Shown: positions 1 to 11,215 of the stretch, piece after piece
Layout: each line of letters begins with the position of its first letter
Numbering within the stretch: position 1 is the stretch's first letter
DNA from: Molossus alvarezi
Lineage: Eukaryota > Chordata > Mammalia > Chiroptera > Molossidae
Direction of reading: 5' to 3'
NCBI GenBank assembly: GCA_037176705.1
Contig: CM073887.1
Location: forward strand, 23,935,501 to 23,999,500
DNA length: 64,000 bases
Translations under genes and position numbers: made by a program
The notes under the pieces: model-generated
Databases searched by the model: none
Seen by the model: only the letters and a program-made list of their open reading frames with translations
Told to the model about the DNA's origin: nothing

Positions 1-199
1 AAAAACAAAACAAGCAAAACAGAACATGACACAATAAGAAGTAAAACTGATTGCCTCCTTTAAAGTCAGAAAAAAACAGAAGTTTTAAATTCCTTTTAAA
101 GAATCTTTGGAATAAAAAATCATCTATTTTAACTGGCATAAATTACCATACTCGAAATTACAATGCCATATATAAAAATAAAATAAAAATCAGTAAGAT

Positions 200-1502
200 T
201 TTCTATCACTACTGTTAAAATCAAAATCAATCAAATGAATTACATCTATATCCACAAGCCATGGAAAAGAGGGGAAGAATAAAGTATATTAGAGACCTAA
301 ACAATAGTTTAAAACAATAAAGTTTCTATAAGATGACAGAAAAATATCATCTTGATTTTGAGGTAGGTATGATTTGAGGTAGGCACAGAAAGATGAAAAC
401 AACAACAACAGAAAATTGTTCTTCATTAGCATTAAAAGTTGTTCTTTAAAAAGTGAAAATGAAAACTACAGAGTAGGAAAAATATCAATGCACATGTCCA
501 ACAAGAAACTAATACATATAAAAAATATTTTTAAAAAACCTTACATTACCAAGAAAAAGACAACCCAGTTTTTAAGATAGGCTCAAGACCAAACACCAGT
601 TCACAAAAGATAATTTCAAAACCCAATAAACATGCTGACAAGGTGTTTAATGTCACTAATCATAAGGAAAACACAGTACAGATAGAAAAAACACAAGTAG
701 ATACTATTACCTACATGAATGACTACTTTTTGCCTAAAAAACAGACAATATCAAGTGTAAGTGAGAATGTGCAACAACTGGCATTCTCGTACACTACAGG
801 CAGAAATGTAACTTCGCATAACTAGTACACAAAACTATTTGGAAATATCTACTAAAGGTGAAAATACACATAGCCAATGACGAATATTACTGGAATACTA
901 CTCCTAAATATATACAGCCAATGACTAATACTAGTCCTGAATACAACTGGAATACTACTCCTGAATACATATAGCCAATGACTAACACTAGTCCTGAATA
1001 CCATTGGATATAATAGTGAATACTCCTGGGTATGCAACAAATAGCTATTTAAAGTGCCCAGAGTGAATATAACCCAAATGTCCATCAGCAGTAGAAGGGG
1101 GAAATAAACTAGTATATTCATACATGGACTCCTAAACTTCAGTGAAAATGAGAAAACTAATGCCATACACAAAATAGGATACATCTCACAAACACAATAC
1201 TGTATAAAAGAAGCCTGGAATAGGGTGGGAGGGGTATGCATATATATATATAAAATTTTCATTAAATTCAAAAGCAAGCCAAACTAATCTCTATGATCAC
1301 AAAGTCAGAATAACAGTTATCTTGGGGTGACAGGATTATTTGACTGACAAAGGGAGGCTTCAGAGTAGTTGATATGCTGATCCAGGCTATAGTTAAAAAG
1401 TGTGTTCACTTTCTAAAAGTTAATCAATACAGAAAAGTTTATCGATAGTTTTCTGTATGGAAATTTTACTTCAATTATTTTAATGTTTTTAACAAAACAA
1501 AT
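200..1502 (+). mobile_element. Old L1 (L1M-type) 3' end of ORF2 plus 3' UTR
   Basis: A decayed LINE-1 fragment. About 740-840 resembles the end of L1 ORF2 (a 'caatatcaagtgtaagtgag' stretch followed by a decayed 'gtgcaacaactggcattctc' block). About 1065-1250 resembles the familiar L1 3' UTR ('cccaaatgtccatcagcagt', a decayed 'ggaatactac' motif, 'atctcacaaacacaatac'). Stop codons and indels are frequent and no usable frame remains. Between these blocks lies a short tandem repeat (872-1028). The left limit is uncertain because the first 200 bases are only weakly L1-like. Confidence 0.6.
872..1028. repeat. Short minisatellite, about 2.7 units of 44-57 bp
   Basis: Units start with AGCCAATGAC at 872, 916 and 973. 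The second and third units share 'taatactagtcctgaata'-like sequence and the motif 'ggaatactactcct'. The repeat makes the minus-strand frame here look repetitive (recurring SHWLYxFRSSIPV), but this is a by-product of the DNA repeat. It sits inside the L1M 3' region. Confidence 0.75.
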
Positions 1503-1668
1503 GAAAATTATGTTATGTGCCATGAGTCAGTTCCAACTCCTGGCGACCCTGTGAATGAGTGATGTCTACAACATCCTGTCCTCAGAAGCCCTGCTCTGCT
1601 CCTGTACTCATGCCTATGGCTTCTTTTATGGAGTCAATCCAGATGGAAAAGTACTCCTTAGTAAAATA
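1503..1668 (-). mobile_element. RTE/BovB-like LINE 3' end fragment
   Basis: The segment carries GTGCCATGAGTCAG, then TCCTGGCGACCCTGTGAA and later TATGGAGTCAATCCA. This order (xTGCCATxAGTC...CGACTC...GGCGACCC...GAGTCAATCCA) is typical of the 3' ends of RTE-clade LINEs (MamRTE, AfroRTE, BovB), read here antisense. Assignment is from memory of the family pattern. An ancient mammalian RTE and a younger BovB-like copy cannot be told apart by eye. Confidence 0.45.
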
Positions 1669-1739
1669 ACTTCAGCTCATCATCCTAATGACACAAAGCT
1701 CACTAATTTGAAAAACTGAATTTCCTAATAATGTATTTT

Positions 1740-2060
1740 AATAAAGTTAGAGATGAGTAACAGAAGAATATCCCCAAATCCCAAATATAGGAATTCAATA
1801 ATACATCTAAATATTCTATGGGTCAAAGAAGGCTCAAAAGAAATTAGAAAATGTTTTGAACTAAAAGAAAATAAAAATACAACATATCAAAATTAGTAGG
1901 GTGCAAAGTAGTATTTAGAGGGAAATTTTATAGCATTAAATGCCTATATTAAAAATAGGAAAGAAAGTATTAAGACTCTTGAGAATATCTTTTTATACAG
2001 TTTTCACTTGTAAGCATTTTACTGTTTTACTACACTAAAAAAGAAATAAAATTAAATCAA
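1740..2060 (+). mobile_element. Old L1 ORF2-like fragment
   Basis: The block around 1915-1975 ('tagagggaaattttatagc', 'attaaatgcctatatt') resembles a conserved part of L1 ORF2 coding DNA. It is heavily mutated and has no open frame. It may be part of the same L1M insertion as the copy at 200-1502, separated by the RTE-like segment. Confidence 0.5.
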
Positions 2061-2795
2061 TAATGGGGGCAGCTAAAATACAAATAGAAACAAATGAACC
2101 TAAGTGTTTATTGAATTGGTGACATAAAAAATATAATTGATAAAAATAACTTATGAGCATACTATTCTTACTACATACCTTCATTGAGATATATTGTATG
2201 AAAAAACTGCATAAAAATCTTAAACGTTTGTAATTTGTGCTTATTGTTGGCAGTGGTTAGTGTGACAATTCCAACATTATGTCATGCCTACTATAGGATA
2301 GAGCAAATGCATAAACATATTGACATTATTCTTAACCAGGATCCTTACTGTGGGAGAACAGAGACCCACATATGCAACAGGAGGAGAGAAGAACCCTGAG
2401 AAGAAAAGAACCCTGTGGTACTGGATTGGAATGACAAATATTAGTGGTTTTCTTTAAAAGTATAGTTCCTTGCTCTGTCCAAAGAAAAGAGCCCCTACGG
2501 AAGCAATGACATCCAGTAATACAGAACACATCCAATAAGGAGAAATAGCCATTTTCCTGGTATAGGGTAGGACAAGTGTAAGGTAAGAATGAATATTTGT
2601 TGTGCCAGAAAACAAGTAAGTGATGCAAAAATGATAGGACATATAAAAGAGACATGAAAACCAGATTGAATGAGTTCCTACTGGCTAAATTTTAATAATT
2701 TGAACCTTCAAAAGAAATATAACAATAATGGATATTAGCCCACTGCATAACAGAAGAATCCATGAACCTACAATGATAATGAAAAAGGAAGGGTA
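2061..2795. other. No gene or recognised repeat seen
   Basis: AT-rich sequence with short chance open frames on the minus strand (2332-2655). No splice-flanked exon or repeat family was recognised. Confidence 0.4.
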
Positions 2796-2998
2796 GCCCG
2801 GCCGGTGTGGCTCAGTGGATTGAGCATCGTCCCATGGACTGAGAGGTCAGAGTTTGATTCTGATCAGGGCACATGCCTGGGTTTTGGGCTCAGTTTCCAG
2901 TAGGGGGCATGCAGGAGGCAGCTGACCGATGTTTCTCTCTCACATTGAATTTTCTCTCTCTCTCCCTAAAAATCAATAAAACCTGTTTAAAAAATAAA
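2796..2998 (+). mobile_element. VES SINE, type B
   Basis: tRNA-derived SINE with A box at GGCTCAGTGGATTGAGCATC and a decayed B box (GTTTGATTC). It ends in a CT-rich stretch and AAAATCAATAAA. Flanks share a 'gggta' stretch (before 2796 and after 2998), a probable remnant of the TSD. Confidence 0.88.
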
Positions 2999-3004
2999 AA
3001 GGGT

Positions 3005-3880
3005 AGAAACTCTTCCTTACAGAAGACTTCCAGCTATATGAATGAAGAATATTCGAACTAGAAAATCATCATTTGCAAGCATCAACATAATCAATGATTC
3101 AAGCAAAAATCAACAATGGGTGTTAAAAATCATTGGATGAAAGACTGTTGAGAAACTATTCAGCCTCAAGGCATGGTTTAATTCCCAAAGGGTAAAAGAT
3201 ACCTTTATAATGGAGAAATTTGGCAGCACCAGCCAGCTAAACCAAATAATCCAGTTTACCATCACAAATAATGTAACCAATTAGTAATAGAGATTAAAAT
3301 AAGCAAAATTTAACTACATACATACAAACATGGATAAATCTTGAAATGAAGATGGCCTAAAAAAAATTACAAAGGTATAACATTATTTACATTTTAAACC
3401 AAATTAATATTATTTACTCTTTTTACAAATGTGTGCAAAAACATATACAAACTTAAAGGACACCTTTGGTTTAGCAATTATTTCTCAGAAGGAAGGCAAA
3501 ATAATTATACTAGTAATATTAAAGTATAGTTATAATTTACTTTAAAAGTTCTGAAACAATTATATCAAAATGTTAATATTTGCTCGTTTTAGCAGTATGG
3601 ACACACGAGCATCTTTAATTCTTCCTTGCATTCTTTATATTTTTAAATATTCCATTATTTAGAAATTCAATTTTTAAAATGAATTGCTGCTACACAAACC
3701 TTAGTTATGTGATTTCTGGTGTTTAAAAATTATTGCTTTGAAGAACTTTAATTGAGAAGCAGGCTCCCAATAACCTCTTCTACTTTAATCTCTGATGAAA
3801 CTGAATGGAAGCAAATCAACACTTCCAAATGATTCTAATAAGCAAAATGCATTTCATTTACTTAAATAAAAAATAACTTG
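3005..3880. other. No gene or recognised repeat seen
   Basis: AT-rich DNA without an open frame of note or a family I can name. Confidence 0.4.
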
Positions 3881-4088
3881 GGCCTGGCCAGTCTGGCCCA
3901 GTGGTCGAGCATCGACCCATGCACCAAGAGGTCACTGGTTCGATTACTGGTCAGGGCACATGTCCGGTTTGTAGGCCAAATCCCCAGTGGGGGACATGCA
4001 GGAAGTGGCCAATGTTCTCTCTCATCGATGTTTCTCTCTCTCTCTCACCCCTGCCTCTCTCTCTAAAATCAATAAAGAAAAAGAAGTT
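3881..4088 (+). mobile_element. VES SINE, type B, first of a head-to-tail pair
   Basis: Core GCATCGACCCATGCACCAAG, B box GGTTCGATTAC, CT tract and AAAATCAATAAAG tail. The next SINE begins at once in this tail. The 9-bp flank AAATAACTT occurs before this copy (3871) and after the second one (4362). Confidence 0.92.
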
Positions 4089-4089
4089 G

Positions 4090-4350
4090 GCCCTGGCCAG
4101 TTTGGCCCAGCGGGTAGAGCGTCGGCCTGAGAGACCCGGGTTCAGTTCCCACTAGGGGCGTGTACCTCGGTTGCAGTTTGTCCCCAGCCCTGGTTGGTCG
4201 TGCGGGTGGTAATCACTCGATGTGTCTCTTTCACGTCGATGTTTCTCTCTCTCTCTCTCTTCCTCTCTCTCCCTTCCACTCTACCTGAAGAAAAAATGGA
4301 AAAATGTCCTCGGGTGAGGATAAAAAAAAAAGGAAAAAGAAAAAAAAGTG
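4090..4350 (+). mobile_element. VES SINE, type A, second of a head-to-tail pair
   Basis: Core GTAGAGCGTCGGCCTGAGAG, B box GGTTCAGTTCC, and the end motif TCCTCGGGTGAGGATAAAA followed by an A/G-rich tail. Probably inserted into the A-rich tail of the type B copy just upstream. Confidence 0.93.
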
Positions 4351-4351
4351 T

Positions 4352-5322
4352 GTGTTTTTTTAAATAACTTAGAAGGTATGCCATAGGAGTGGCATTACAC
4401 CTTCCCTAAAGTTTAATATTTACTGCATCTCACATTGCTCTTAATATGTATCACCATTTGGAGAATCAAATGGTTATCCATTCTAATAATTCGGTTTTTC
4501 CATCATTTAGACCTAACTCTATAAAACCATCCTATTAAAGTTATTATTTTAATTCCAATTAATAAGTCTATTTTAAAAACCTACTACTGTTGTAAAATCG
4601 GTACACAAAAATATTTTTTAAAAACTCAAAAATTTTTAAGTGACTTGATAATAAGTTAGTTCTTTATTACATTCTCTTTAATGCTTTAATCTATTTGTAC
4701 AAACTTTCTATTTTCTGCTTAAGAGAAGGTCAACGGCTTTCACTTCACTACTCTAACATAATCATGAATTGAAATAAGAACTCTTAGCTCTTTGGACCGA
4801 CAAAGCTACCAGTATGCCTAAGCCAATAAAGCGATTCGTTCATTAACGCTGCTAATAAAGCAACCTTTTGTTAGTCTATGAAACATCAGAAACCTCAGAA
4901 ACCTCAGAGACTCTAACTTTGCAATTTTTCCCTGTTTTTGCCATATGAACTTAAAGTTCTCTAACGTGCCATTTACTTTAACAACTAAAACATAATCACT
5001 CTAGAAATTTGACCCTCCACTCTAGGTAATTTAATAACTTAACACTTTAGTTTAAATTTCAGAAAACTGTTCCTAGATGAAACTACTAATATTTTATTTA
5101 ATTATTCTCTTCTGTTTTTCCATAGAGCTAATCTGTCTAGAAGTCTATGCCATCTTCAAATAAACAACTAAAGGAACAACCCCTATAATATTCTCAAAAT
5201 GAAAAACAAAAATGTTCATTTGTCCAATCAGCATTAATCGATCAACTACAGTAAGCAAGGCATGGAAGGTACTGTGAAGATTAATACATGTCTTTGCCCT
5301 CAAGCAACTCAATTTTAAAAAA
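4352..5322. other. No gene or recognised repeat seen
   Basis: AT-rich, presumably unique DNA. No coding exon or repeat family recognised. Confidence 0.4.
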
Positions 5323-5338
5323 AAAGATGGGCATCTTT

Positions 5339-5607
5339 GTTTTGTTTTGTTTTTTTGTTTTATTTTTTTATCCTCACCCAAAGACATTTTTTGCATTCAT
5401 CTTCAGATAGAGCAGGAGGGAGAGAGGGGGTAAGAGAGAAAGAAATATGGATGTGAGAGAGGCACATCAACCAGTCACCACCCACATGACCCGAACCAGG
5501 GCCGGGGACAAACTACAACCAAAGTACGTGCACTTAGCAGAAACCAAACCCGGGACTCTCTGGTCCGCAGGCCAACGCTCTAACCGCTGAGCAAAACTAG
5601 CCAGGGC
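5339..5607 (-). mobile_element. VES SINE, type A, with TSD
   Basis: Reverse-oriented copy: poly-T/'TTTATCCTCACCCAAAGACA' at left and 'CTAGCCAGGGC' at right. TSD AGATGGGCATCTTT (about 5325-5338) and AGACGGGCATCTTT (5609-5622), one mismatch. The tail contains TTTTG units. Confidence 0.93.
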
Positions 5608-5624
5608 AAGACGGGCATCTTTAA

Positions 5625-6512
5625 AAAAATAATTGTAAGGTAGCTTTTAACAGTGTTAATTAATAAATATAACAGCATGAGGATATAAATAATTGAACTG
5701 AGACAAGATAAAAAATCTCCAATGAAGAGATTTTTGAAGCTAAGTAAAGTATATTTTAGGCTTAGAAAATAGCTTATATACAAAACAAGTTGCATAAATG
5801 TAAACCAATGTAAACTCAAAATTTTTAAATTACTTTAGATAGGCTGGACTGTATCATGCATGTAAGGAATTAGCAGAAAATGTGTCAGTTCTTAAAGAGG
5901 CACATCTACATTGCTCTAAATTTGGACTTTATTCCATGCAATGGGCACTCCTTAAAAAGTTGTAAGAAAAGGTATATGGTGTCCAGGTCTGTTTTTTTGT
6001 TTTTGTTTTTGTTTTTTCAGAAATATCACTCCTGAAGTACTTGAATGCCCAAAAACTTCTATTTTAAATAACTTCAGATCCACAAAGCAGCTAAGTCACA
6101 CAGCTTAGGAAATAACGAAACCAGGATTCAACCCTGACTTGAGTCTTCCACACTCAACCACGATAATATGCTGTCTGCCAAGAAGAGACAAAAGTTAAAA
6201 GCAATCATAACAGAAATCAAACCACTTTGTTAAACTGACCAAGTATTCCATAGAAATACAAAATAGCAAAAATCAAAACACAATCCCTCCCCTTCAATAC
6301 TTTTCATCTGTATTTGTATTAGAGATAATAATATATTTAATGGTACAATTATAAGCAAAGCATTTTTATCAATCTTTATTATTTATTAGTTCATACCTTC
6401 ATTTGGAAGTGAGGCATATCAGAGTTTAAAATATACTCTATCAGTATAAAAAGGAAGAAAACAACAAGCCCTTAAAGATTGTCATCCTTGATAAACATCA
6501 AAACTAATAGGC
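5625..6512. other. No gene or recognised repeat seen
   Basis: AT-rich DNA containing a short TTTTTG run near 5990-6016. No gene or family recognised. Confidence 0.4.
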
Positions 6513-6728
6513 AGTCCTGGCAGGTGTGGCTCAGCTGGTTGGGCATCGTCCAGTGTACTGAGGGGTTGTCAGTTCCATCCTGGTCAGGGCACATGCCCAG
6601 TTTCAGGCTCGATCCCCAGTAGGGGGAGTGCAGGAGGAAGCCAATAGATATTCTGCTCTCTCATCAACGTTTCTGTCTCTCTCCCTACCCCTTCCTCTCC
6701 CTCTAAAAATCAACAATATTTTTAAAAA
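6513..6728 (+). mobile_element. VES SINE, type B-like, first of a pair
   Basis: A box GTGGCTCAGCTGGTTGGGCATC, decayed B box, CT tract, AAAATCAACAATATT tail. The following type A copy starts in its tail. Confidence 0.9.
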
Positions 6729-6998
6729 GCCCTGGCTGGTTTGGCTCAGCAGTTAGAGCATCAGCCCACAAACCAATGAGTTGGGAGTTCAATTCCAGTC
6801 AAGGGCACGTACTTTGGTTGCGGTTTGTCCCCAGCCTGGTCGGGTCATGCAGGACACAACCAGTCAATGTGTCTCTCTCACATCTATGTTTCTCTCTCTC
6901 TCTCCTTCCCTCTTCCTCCCTCCCACTCTATTTGATGATAAACAGAAAAATATCCTCAGGTGAGAAATTAAAAAAAAAAAAAATCTTAAAAAAAAACA
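6729..6998 (+). mobile_element. VES SINE, type A, second of a pair
   Basis: Core GTTAGAGCATCAGCCCACAA, (CT)n tract, and ATATCCTCAGGTGAGAAATT followed by long A runs. The pair is flanked by AATAGGCA (6506) and AACAGGCA (after 6998), a possible eroded TSD for the upstream copy. Confidence 0.92.
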
Positions 6999-7384
6999 AC
7001 AGGCAAAGGAGAAGAAAGCACATTAGAGAAGAGAAAAAGAAGGGGTCTTTTTACTTGTATGGCTTCCAGGTAAGAAAATAGAACAACAACATAATAAAGC
7101 TCAAGAGCATTTGAAAACCAAGTGGCAGACATTTTGGACATGGTTCAAGATCAAAGGACATAGCATTGTTTCTCCTATTTTTTTTTTTATCAGATGCCAA
7201 TAAAATATAAAATAATTACCCTTATCAATCATTCTCTCACATCCATAACTTTTTATAATATACCAACTCAACAAAGTATACAATAGAATAGCTCTTCAAT
7301 TTTTTATCTTTAATAAAAAAAGAAAAACTGCAACAGCACAATCATCCAAATGCTAGTCACTAAGATAGCAAGAATAAATACACC

Positions 7385-7625
7385 CTGCCCTCTGAAAATT
7401 TAAGTCTACTAGAGAGATTGATATAAACTAATCAGAGAAGTCACAAATGTGATAAAAGCCATGACTGCACACAACAGGGGCATTTAACCTAGTGAGTGTT
7501 ATGAGTAAGAAAAGGCTTTCTTTCAAGGAAATGACCTTTAGATTGATATTTAGAGAACGTTTAAAACTGAGGAGGGATTCAGGAGTGACTGGTAGGGGAA
7601 GGGGTTATGGAACCATGATGTGGTT
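7385..7625 (+). repeat. Unnamed ancient interspersed repeat, copy 1 of 3
   Basis: Pattern: 'aggctttctttcaaggaaatgacc...agattgatatttagag...ggattcaggagtgac'. This resembles a common old mammalian repeat with the theme 'aggaaggcttcctggaggaggtga...tga(g)ctgagt...gaagga'. Two more copies with the same theme lie near 10.1-10.4 and 27.8-28.1 kb, all on the plus strand. I cannot name the family. Confidence 0.4.
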
Positions 7626-7689
7626 CGCAAGGGAAGACAATTACATTGGCAAAGTTTTATTTATTAAGCTGGTGGTAACATAGGCTCTA

Positions 7690-8315
7690 TTTATGTGTTT
7701 TCATAACATTTGTATTTAAAGAAATGGTTTATGTTGAAAACTTCAAACATAAAGTAAACAGAATAGTATAATAAACTCATATGTATCCGTTACCCAACCT
7801 TAGTAACCATCACATACTACCATTCTTGTTGCATCTGAACCCTCCACTCTCTGCTACCCAACTTTTTATATTTTAAGGTAAAATGTTAATACATTGAGAT
7901 GCACACTCCTTTACCACACTCCTCTAACAAGTAACCTCTTATAATCCACACCTCCACAAGACACTGAGCATTTTTATCACTTCAGGAAACTCCTTCATGC
8001 CCCTTCGCAGTTGAGCACCAGCGCTGCCCACAACCAAAGAACTGAACCATTGTTCAATATTCCTTTTTGCCGTAGATTAGCTTTGCCTGTTCTAGAACTT
8101 AATATAAATGGAATCATACCATATTGTATCCAGAGTTTCACTAAGTGAGTTTGTGAGTCATCCGTGTTATTTGGCATGCATGTTCCTTCCTTTTTATTAC
8201 TTAGTAGTCCAGTGATGAATATATCAAAACTTTTTAACCAATTATCCTACTGACTGACATTTGTGTTGTTTCCAGTTGTTACCTACTATGAATAAATCTA
8301 CTCTGAATATTCTTT
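7690..8315 (+). mobile_element. Old L1M 3' UTR
   Basis: About 7740-7890 has the L1 3' UTR theme 'cataaagtaaacagaatagt...tatgtatccgttacccaacc'. About 8085-8310 has 'cctgttctagaacttaatat', 'aaatggaatcatacc', a 'tcatccgtgtta' block, and 'gttgtttccagttgttac...atgaataaa'. The order is that of L1M-class 3' UTRs. Confidence 0.62.
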
Positions 8316-8317
8316 AA

Positions 8318-8372
8318 AAATGCCTAACAGAAACATATCCTTGGGTAAGGATTAAAAGAAAATAAAAAAGAA
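8318..8372 (+). mobile_element. 5'-truncated SINE tail (type A-like)
   Basis: The motif 'aacatatccttgggtaagga' followed by an A/G-rich tail matches the 3' end of type A VES (TCCTCGGGTGAGGATTAAA). The tRNA-like head is absent, so this is a truncated copy of very short length. Confidence 0.5.
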
Positions 8373-8374
8373 AG

Positions 8375-9214
8375 TGGCATGTGATAAGGCTAAGAAGGTA
8401 AACTGGGATCAAATCGCATGGATAGAGATTATCATGAGGTCAGATTTTTAGACTCATTTTGTTTCTGGGATAGTTGAGTTATAAAATAGGTCTGGAACTT
8501 AGATAAGTAAGGGCTAGAGAAACAGATACGTAATTCTCTTCATAAGTAGAAAGCAAAGTGGTAAGACAGCCTGGGGAAAAAGAACAAAAAAAAAAACAAG
8601 AGAAAGCAGGCTAGGACCAAGACTCAAGAAATTATCATTTTAATGACCAAGCAGAAGAAGAGAGGACTATAAAAGAGGTTAGAAAAGATATCTGCCATGC
8701 ATAATACCAAAACCCTTAATATTCAGATTCTTTTTTTAAAATGCCACAAATCAATATAAAACCCAACACCCAAAGAAAAAATATATGTTAGCAAAGGATA
8801 CAGAGGAAAGATTCATGGAATAGAAGACCAGGATGACCAAAATCCATGTAAAGATGTACTTTACTAGAAATCAAAGTAATGAAAATGAAAACTACAAAAT
8901 TCCATATCTTATCTTTCAGAGATGCAAAAATTAGTAAATAAAATAAAATATTGATAAATAGGTAGGGAACCATGCTGATGGGTATACAGTACCTCCACTT
9001 TGGACTGGAGTTGGCAATAGTCGGTAAGATGAGGTGGCACCTATACCTTGTGATCCAGCAATTCTACTCTTAGGCGCCTATCCCAGTACACCGACTAGGT
9101 ACTTATGTACAAAACTTCACTGCAATACTCTGCCAAAAGGTAGGTAGGACCTAGTTATCTAAGAGGATGAAACTGAGTTTTATTCAACCAAACAGCAATT
9201 TAAACGAATGAACT
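8375..9214. other. No gene or recognised repeat seen
   Basis: AT-rich DNA. A weak L1-like patch may lie near 8960-9110 ('tgctgatgggtatac...gatccagcaattctactctt'), too eroded to assign. Confidence 0.35.
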
Positions 9215-9215
9215 A

Positions 9216-9425
9216 GCCCTGGCCGGGTGGCTCAGTTGACTGGAACATCATCATATGCACTGAAAGGTTGCCAGGTCAATTCCAGAGCAGGGTACATACG
9301 GAAGGCAACCAATTGATGTTTCTCACATAGATGTCTGTCTGTCTGTCTGTCTGTCTCTCACCCCCTCCCTTCCTTCCTCTCTCTAAGCATGTCCTTGGGT
9401 GAGGACTTAAAAAAAACAACAACAG
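9216..9425 (+). mobile_element. VES SINE, decayed type B
   Basis: Head GCCCTGGCCGGGTGGCTCAG, a weak B box (GGTCAATTCCAG), an internal deletion after GGGTACATACGG, a (TGTC)n run at about 9335-9356, and a 'tgtccttgggtgaggactt' end. It joins type B-like and type A-like features. Confidence 0.85.
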
Positions 9426-9529
9426 AATAGAGAAATGATGCACAAGGACTTTAGGATAATGGGTCCAGTACCTCTGAAGGTGGGTGGAAAGGATGGGGAG
9501 AGCAGAATTTTAAAACAACAGAAAAAACA

Positions 9530-9803
9530 GCCCTGGCCGGTTTGGCTCAGCTGTTAGAGGGTCCACCTGCAGACCAGAGAGTCCCAGTTCGGTTCCCGCT
9601 AAGGGTACGTACCTCAGTTGCAGTTTGTCCCTGCCCTGGTTGGGGTCGTGTGGGTGGCAACCCATCGATGTGTCTCTCTCACGTCAATGTTTCTCTCTCT
9701 CTCTCTCTCTCTCTCAGTTCCCCCCTCTTTCCCTCCCGCTCTATCTGAAGACAAATGCAAACAATGTCCTCGGGTGAGAATAAAAAAAAAGAAAAAAACA
9801 AAC
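9530..9803 (+). mobile_element. VES SINE, type A
   Basis: Nearly full length: CCCTGGCCGGTTTGGCTCAG head, B box GGTTCGGTTCC, (TC)n tract, ATGTCCTCGGGTGAGAATAA end and A-rich tail. Flanked by GAAAAAACA at left and GAAAAAAACA at right. Confidence 0.94.
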
Positions 9804-10095
9804 TAGGCAAAAATTAACATCTGCTTGACCTTCAGACTGGGTACACAGGTGTTTATTATATTACTTTATGTAAGTTTTTGCATATTTGAATTATTTCATA
9901 ATTTATACAAAATTTTAAAATTGAAAATTGGACCCCAGGACCAGACTATTTTGTCTCACTAGGATCAAGATAAAGTAAGTTTAACCAGTTTATTATCTCA
10001 ACTCAATTGGTCTGCCATTATAGCGATTCTCAGTAGCTCTAATCACTACATTATGAAAGTGATTGCTGAACCTTCAGTCAAAATAGATGCAAGAC
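9804..10095. other. No gene or recognised repeat seen
   Basis: AT-rich, with nothing assignable. Confidence 0.35.
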
Positions 10096-10099
10096 ATTC

Positions 10100-10375
10100 T
10101 GCTAGATAATGCAAGGGACAGAAAGAGGTGTATTACCAGTTCTCAGGAAGCTTTCATTTAGTGTGAGAGCTAAGATGCATAGAGAAAGAGAAGAAAACTA
10201 GCACTTAATGCTGAAACAAGTGCTACTAGAATTCAGGGAAGGAAAAGAATCCATCAGGTTGCTGGGATGTATAAGAAAGGTTTCATCACAGATATGGAAC
10301 CTGAGCTGAGTAATAAAGGACAGGAAGCAATTCAAAAGGTACAAAATTGGCATTCTAAGTAGAAAAAATGATGGA
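10100..10375 (+). repeat. Unnamed ancient interspersed repeat, copy 2 of 3
   Basis: Theme 'ggtttcatcacagatatgga...cctgagctgagtaataaagg' preceded by 'gctttcatttagtgtgagag'. Same old family pattern as 7385-7625 and 27790-28100. Family name not known to me. Confidence 0.4.
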
Positions 10376-10416
10376 TAAGAAATGTATGCCTCCAGGGATT
10401 AAAAAATAAGAGTGCA

Positions 10417-10695
10417 ACCCTGGCCGGTTTGGCTCAGCAATTAGAACGTTGGCCCAAGGACCAAAGAGTCACGGCTTCGATTCCGGTCACAGTCAAGTAC
10501 CTCGGTTGTTGGTTTGATCTGAGGTTGCGGGTTCGATCCTCAACCCTAGTTGGGGTCATACAGGAGGCAACCAATCGGATGTGTCTCTCTCATATTGATG
10601 TTTCTCTCTCTCTCTCTCCCCCTCCCTCCCTCCCAGTCTATCTAAAAACAACAACAATGGAAAAGTATCCTCAGGTAAGGATTTAGAAAAAAAAT
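10417..10695 (+). mobile_element. VES SINE, type A variant with a second B-box-like motif
   Basis: The head and normal B box (CTTCGATTCCGG) are followed by an extra segment holding GTTGCGGGTTCGATCC near 10533, a second B-box-like motif. It ends ATCCTCAGGTAAGGATTTAG. TSD: 'aagagtgcaa' (about 10408-10417) and 'tagagtgcaa' (after 10695). Confidence 0.9.
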
Positions 10696-10784
10696 AGAGT
10701 GCAAATGCTTGGCAATTTTTGGATCTTAATTAGAAAAATAAAATACTTGGACAATAAACAAAATCTTTACAATTAGTAGATCAA

Positions 10785-11215
10785 TCAAAATTCTTAGCTG
10801 CAAACAACAGAACCTGCTCCAAGTGGTTTCAACAGAAAAGAAATATATTAAAACATATTAGGTGATTCAAAGAATTTGCCCCAAAGACCCAAAGAATTGG
10901 GTTGTGGGTATGCAGCCAAGAAAAAGACCTAAGTCCCCCCACCAAATTTTTCCCACCCTTTGAGCACTGGTAACATGAAAGTGGAGCCTCAGACAATAAG
11001 GTCACAAGGATGTCTGCCACTGCTGCCTGGAAAGGTTCAATGTCTCACCAAGGGTCATTCACATTAGGAAGTAATTCCAAGCAAGAGCTGTTACCTTGCA
11101 ATTCTCTATTCTGAATTCATGTCTTACACAGATGCACCTGATAAAAAAAAAATCTAGGTCATATGATCATGTCCTAGCTGCAAGGAATGCTAGAAAATTG
11201 AATTCTGCCTTTTAT
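10785..11215. repeat. Weak ancient repeat
   Basis: The opening 'agctgcaaacaacagaacct...caacagaaaagaaatatatta' and the closing 'tcatgtcctagctgcaagga' follow the pattern of an old interspersed mammalian repeat that I cannot name. Low certainty. Confidence 0.3.

Noticed and set aside
852..1277. Minus-strand frame of 141 codons with internal repeats
   Set aside because: It spans L1M 3' sequence and a minisatellite; the repeats come from the DNA.
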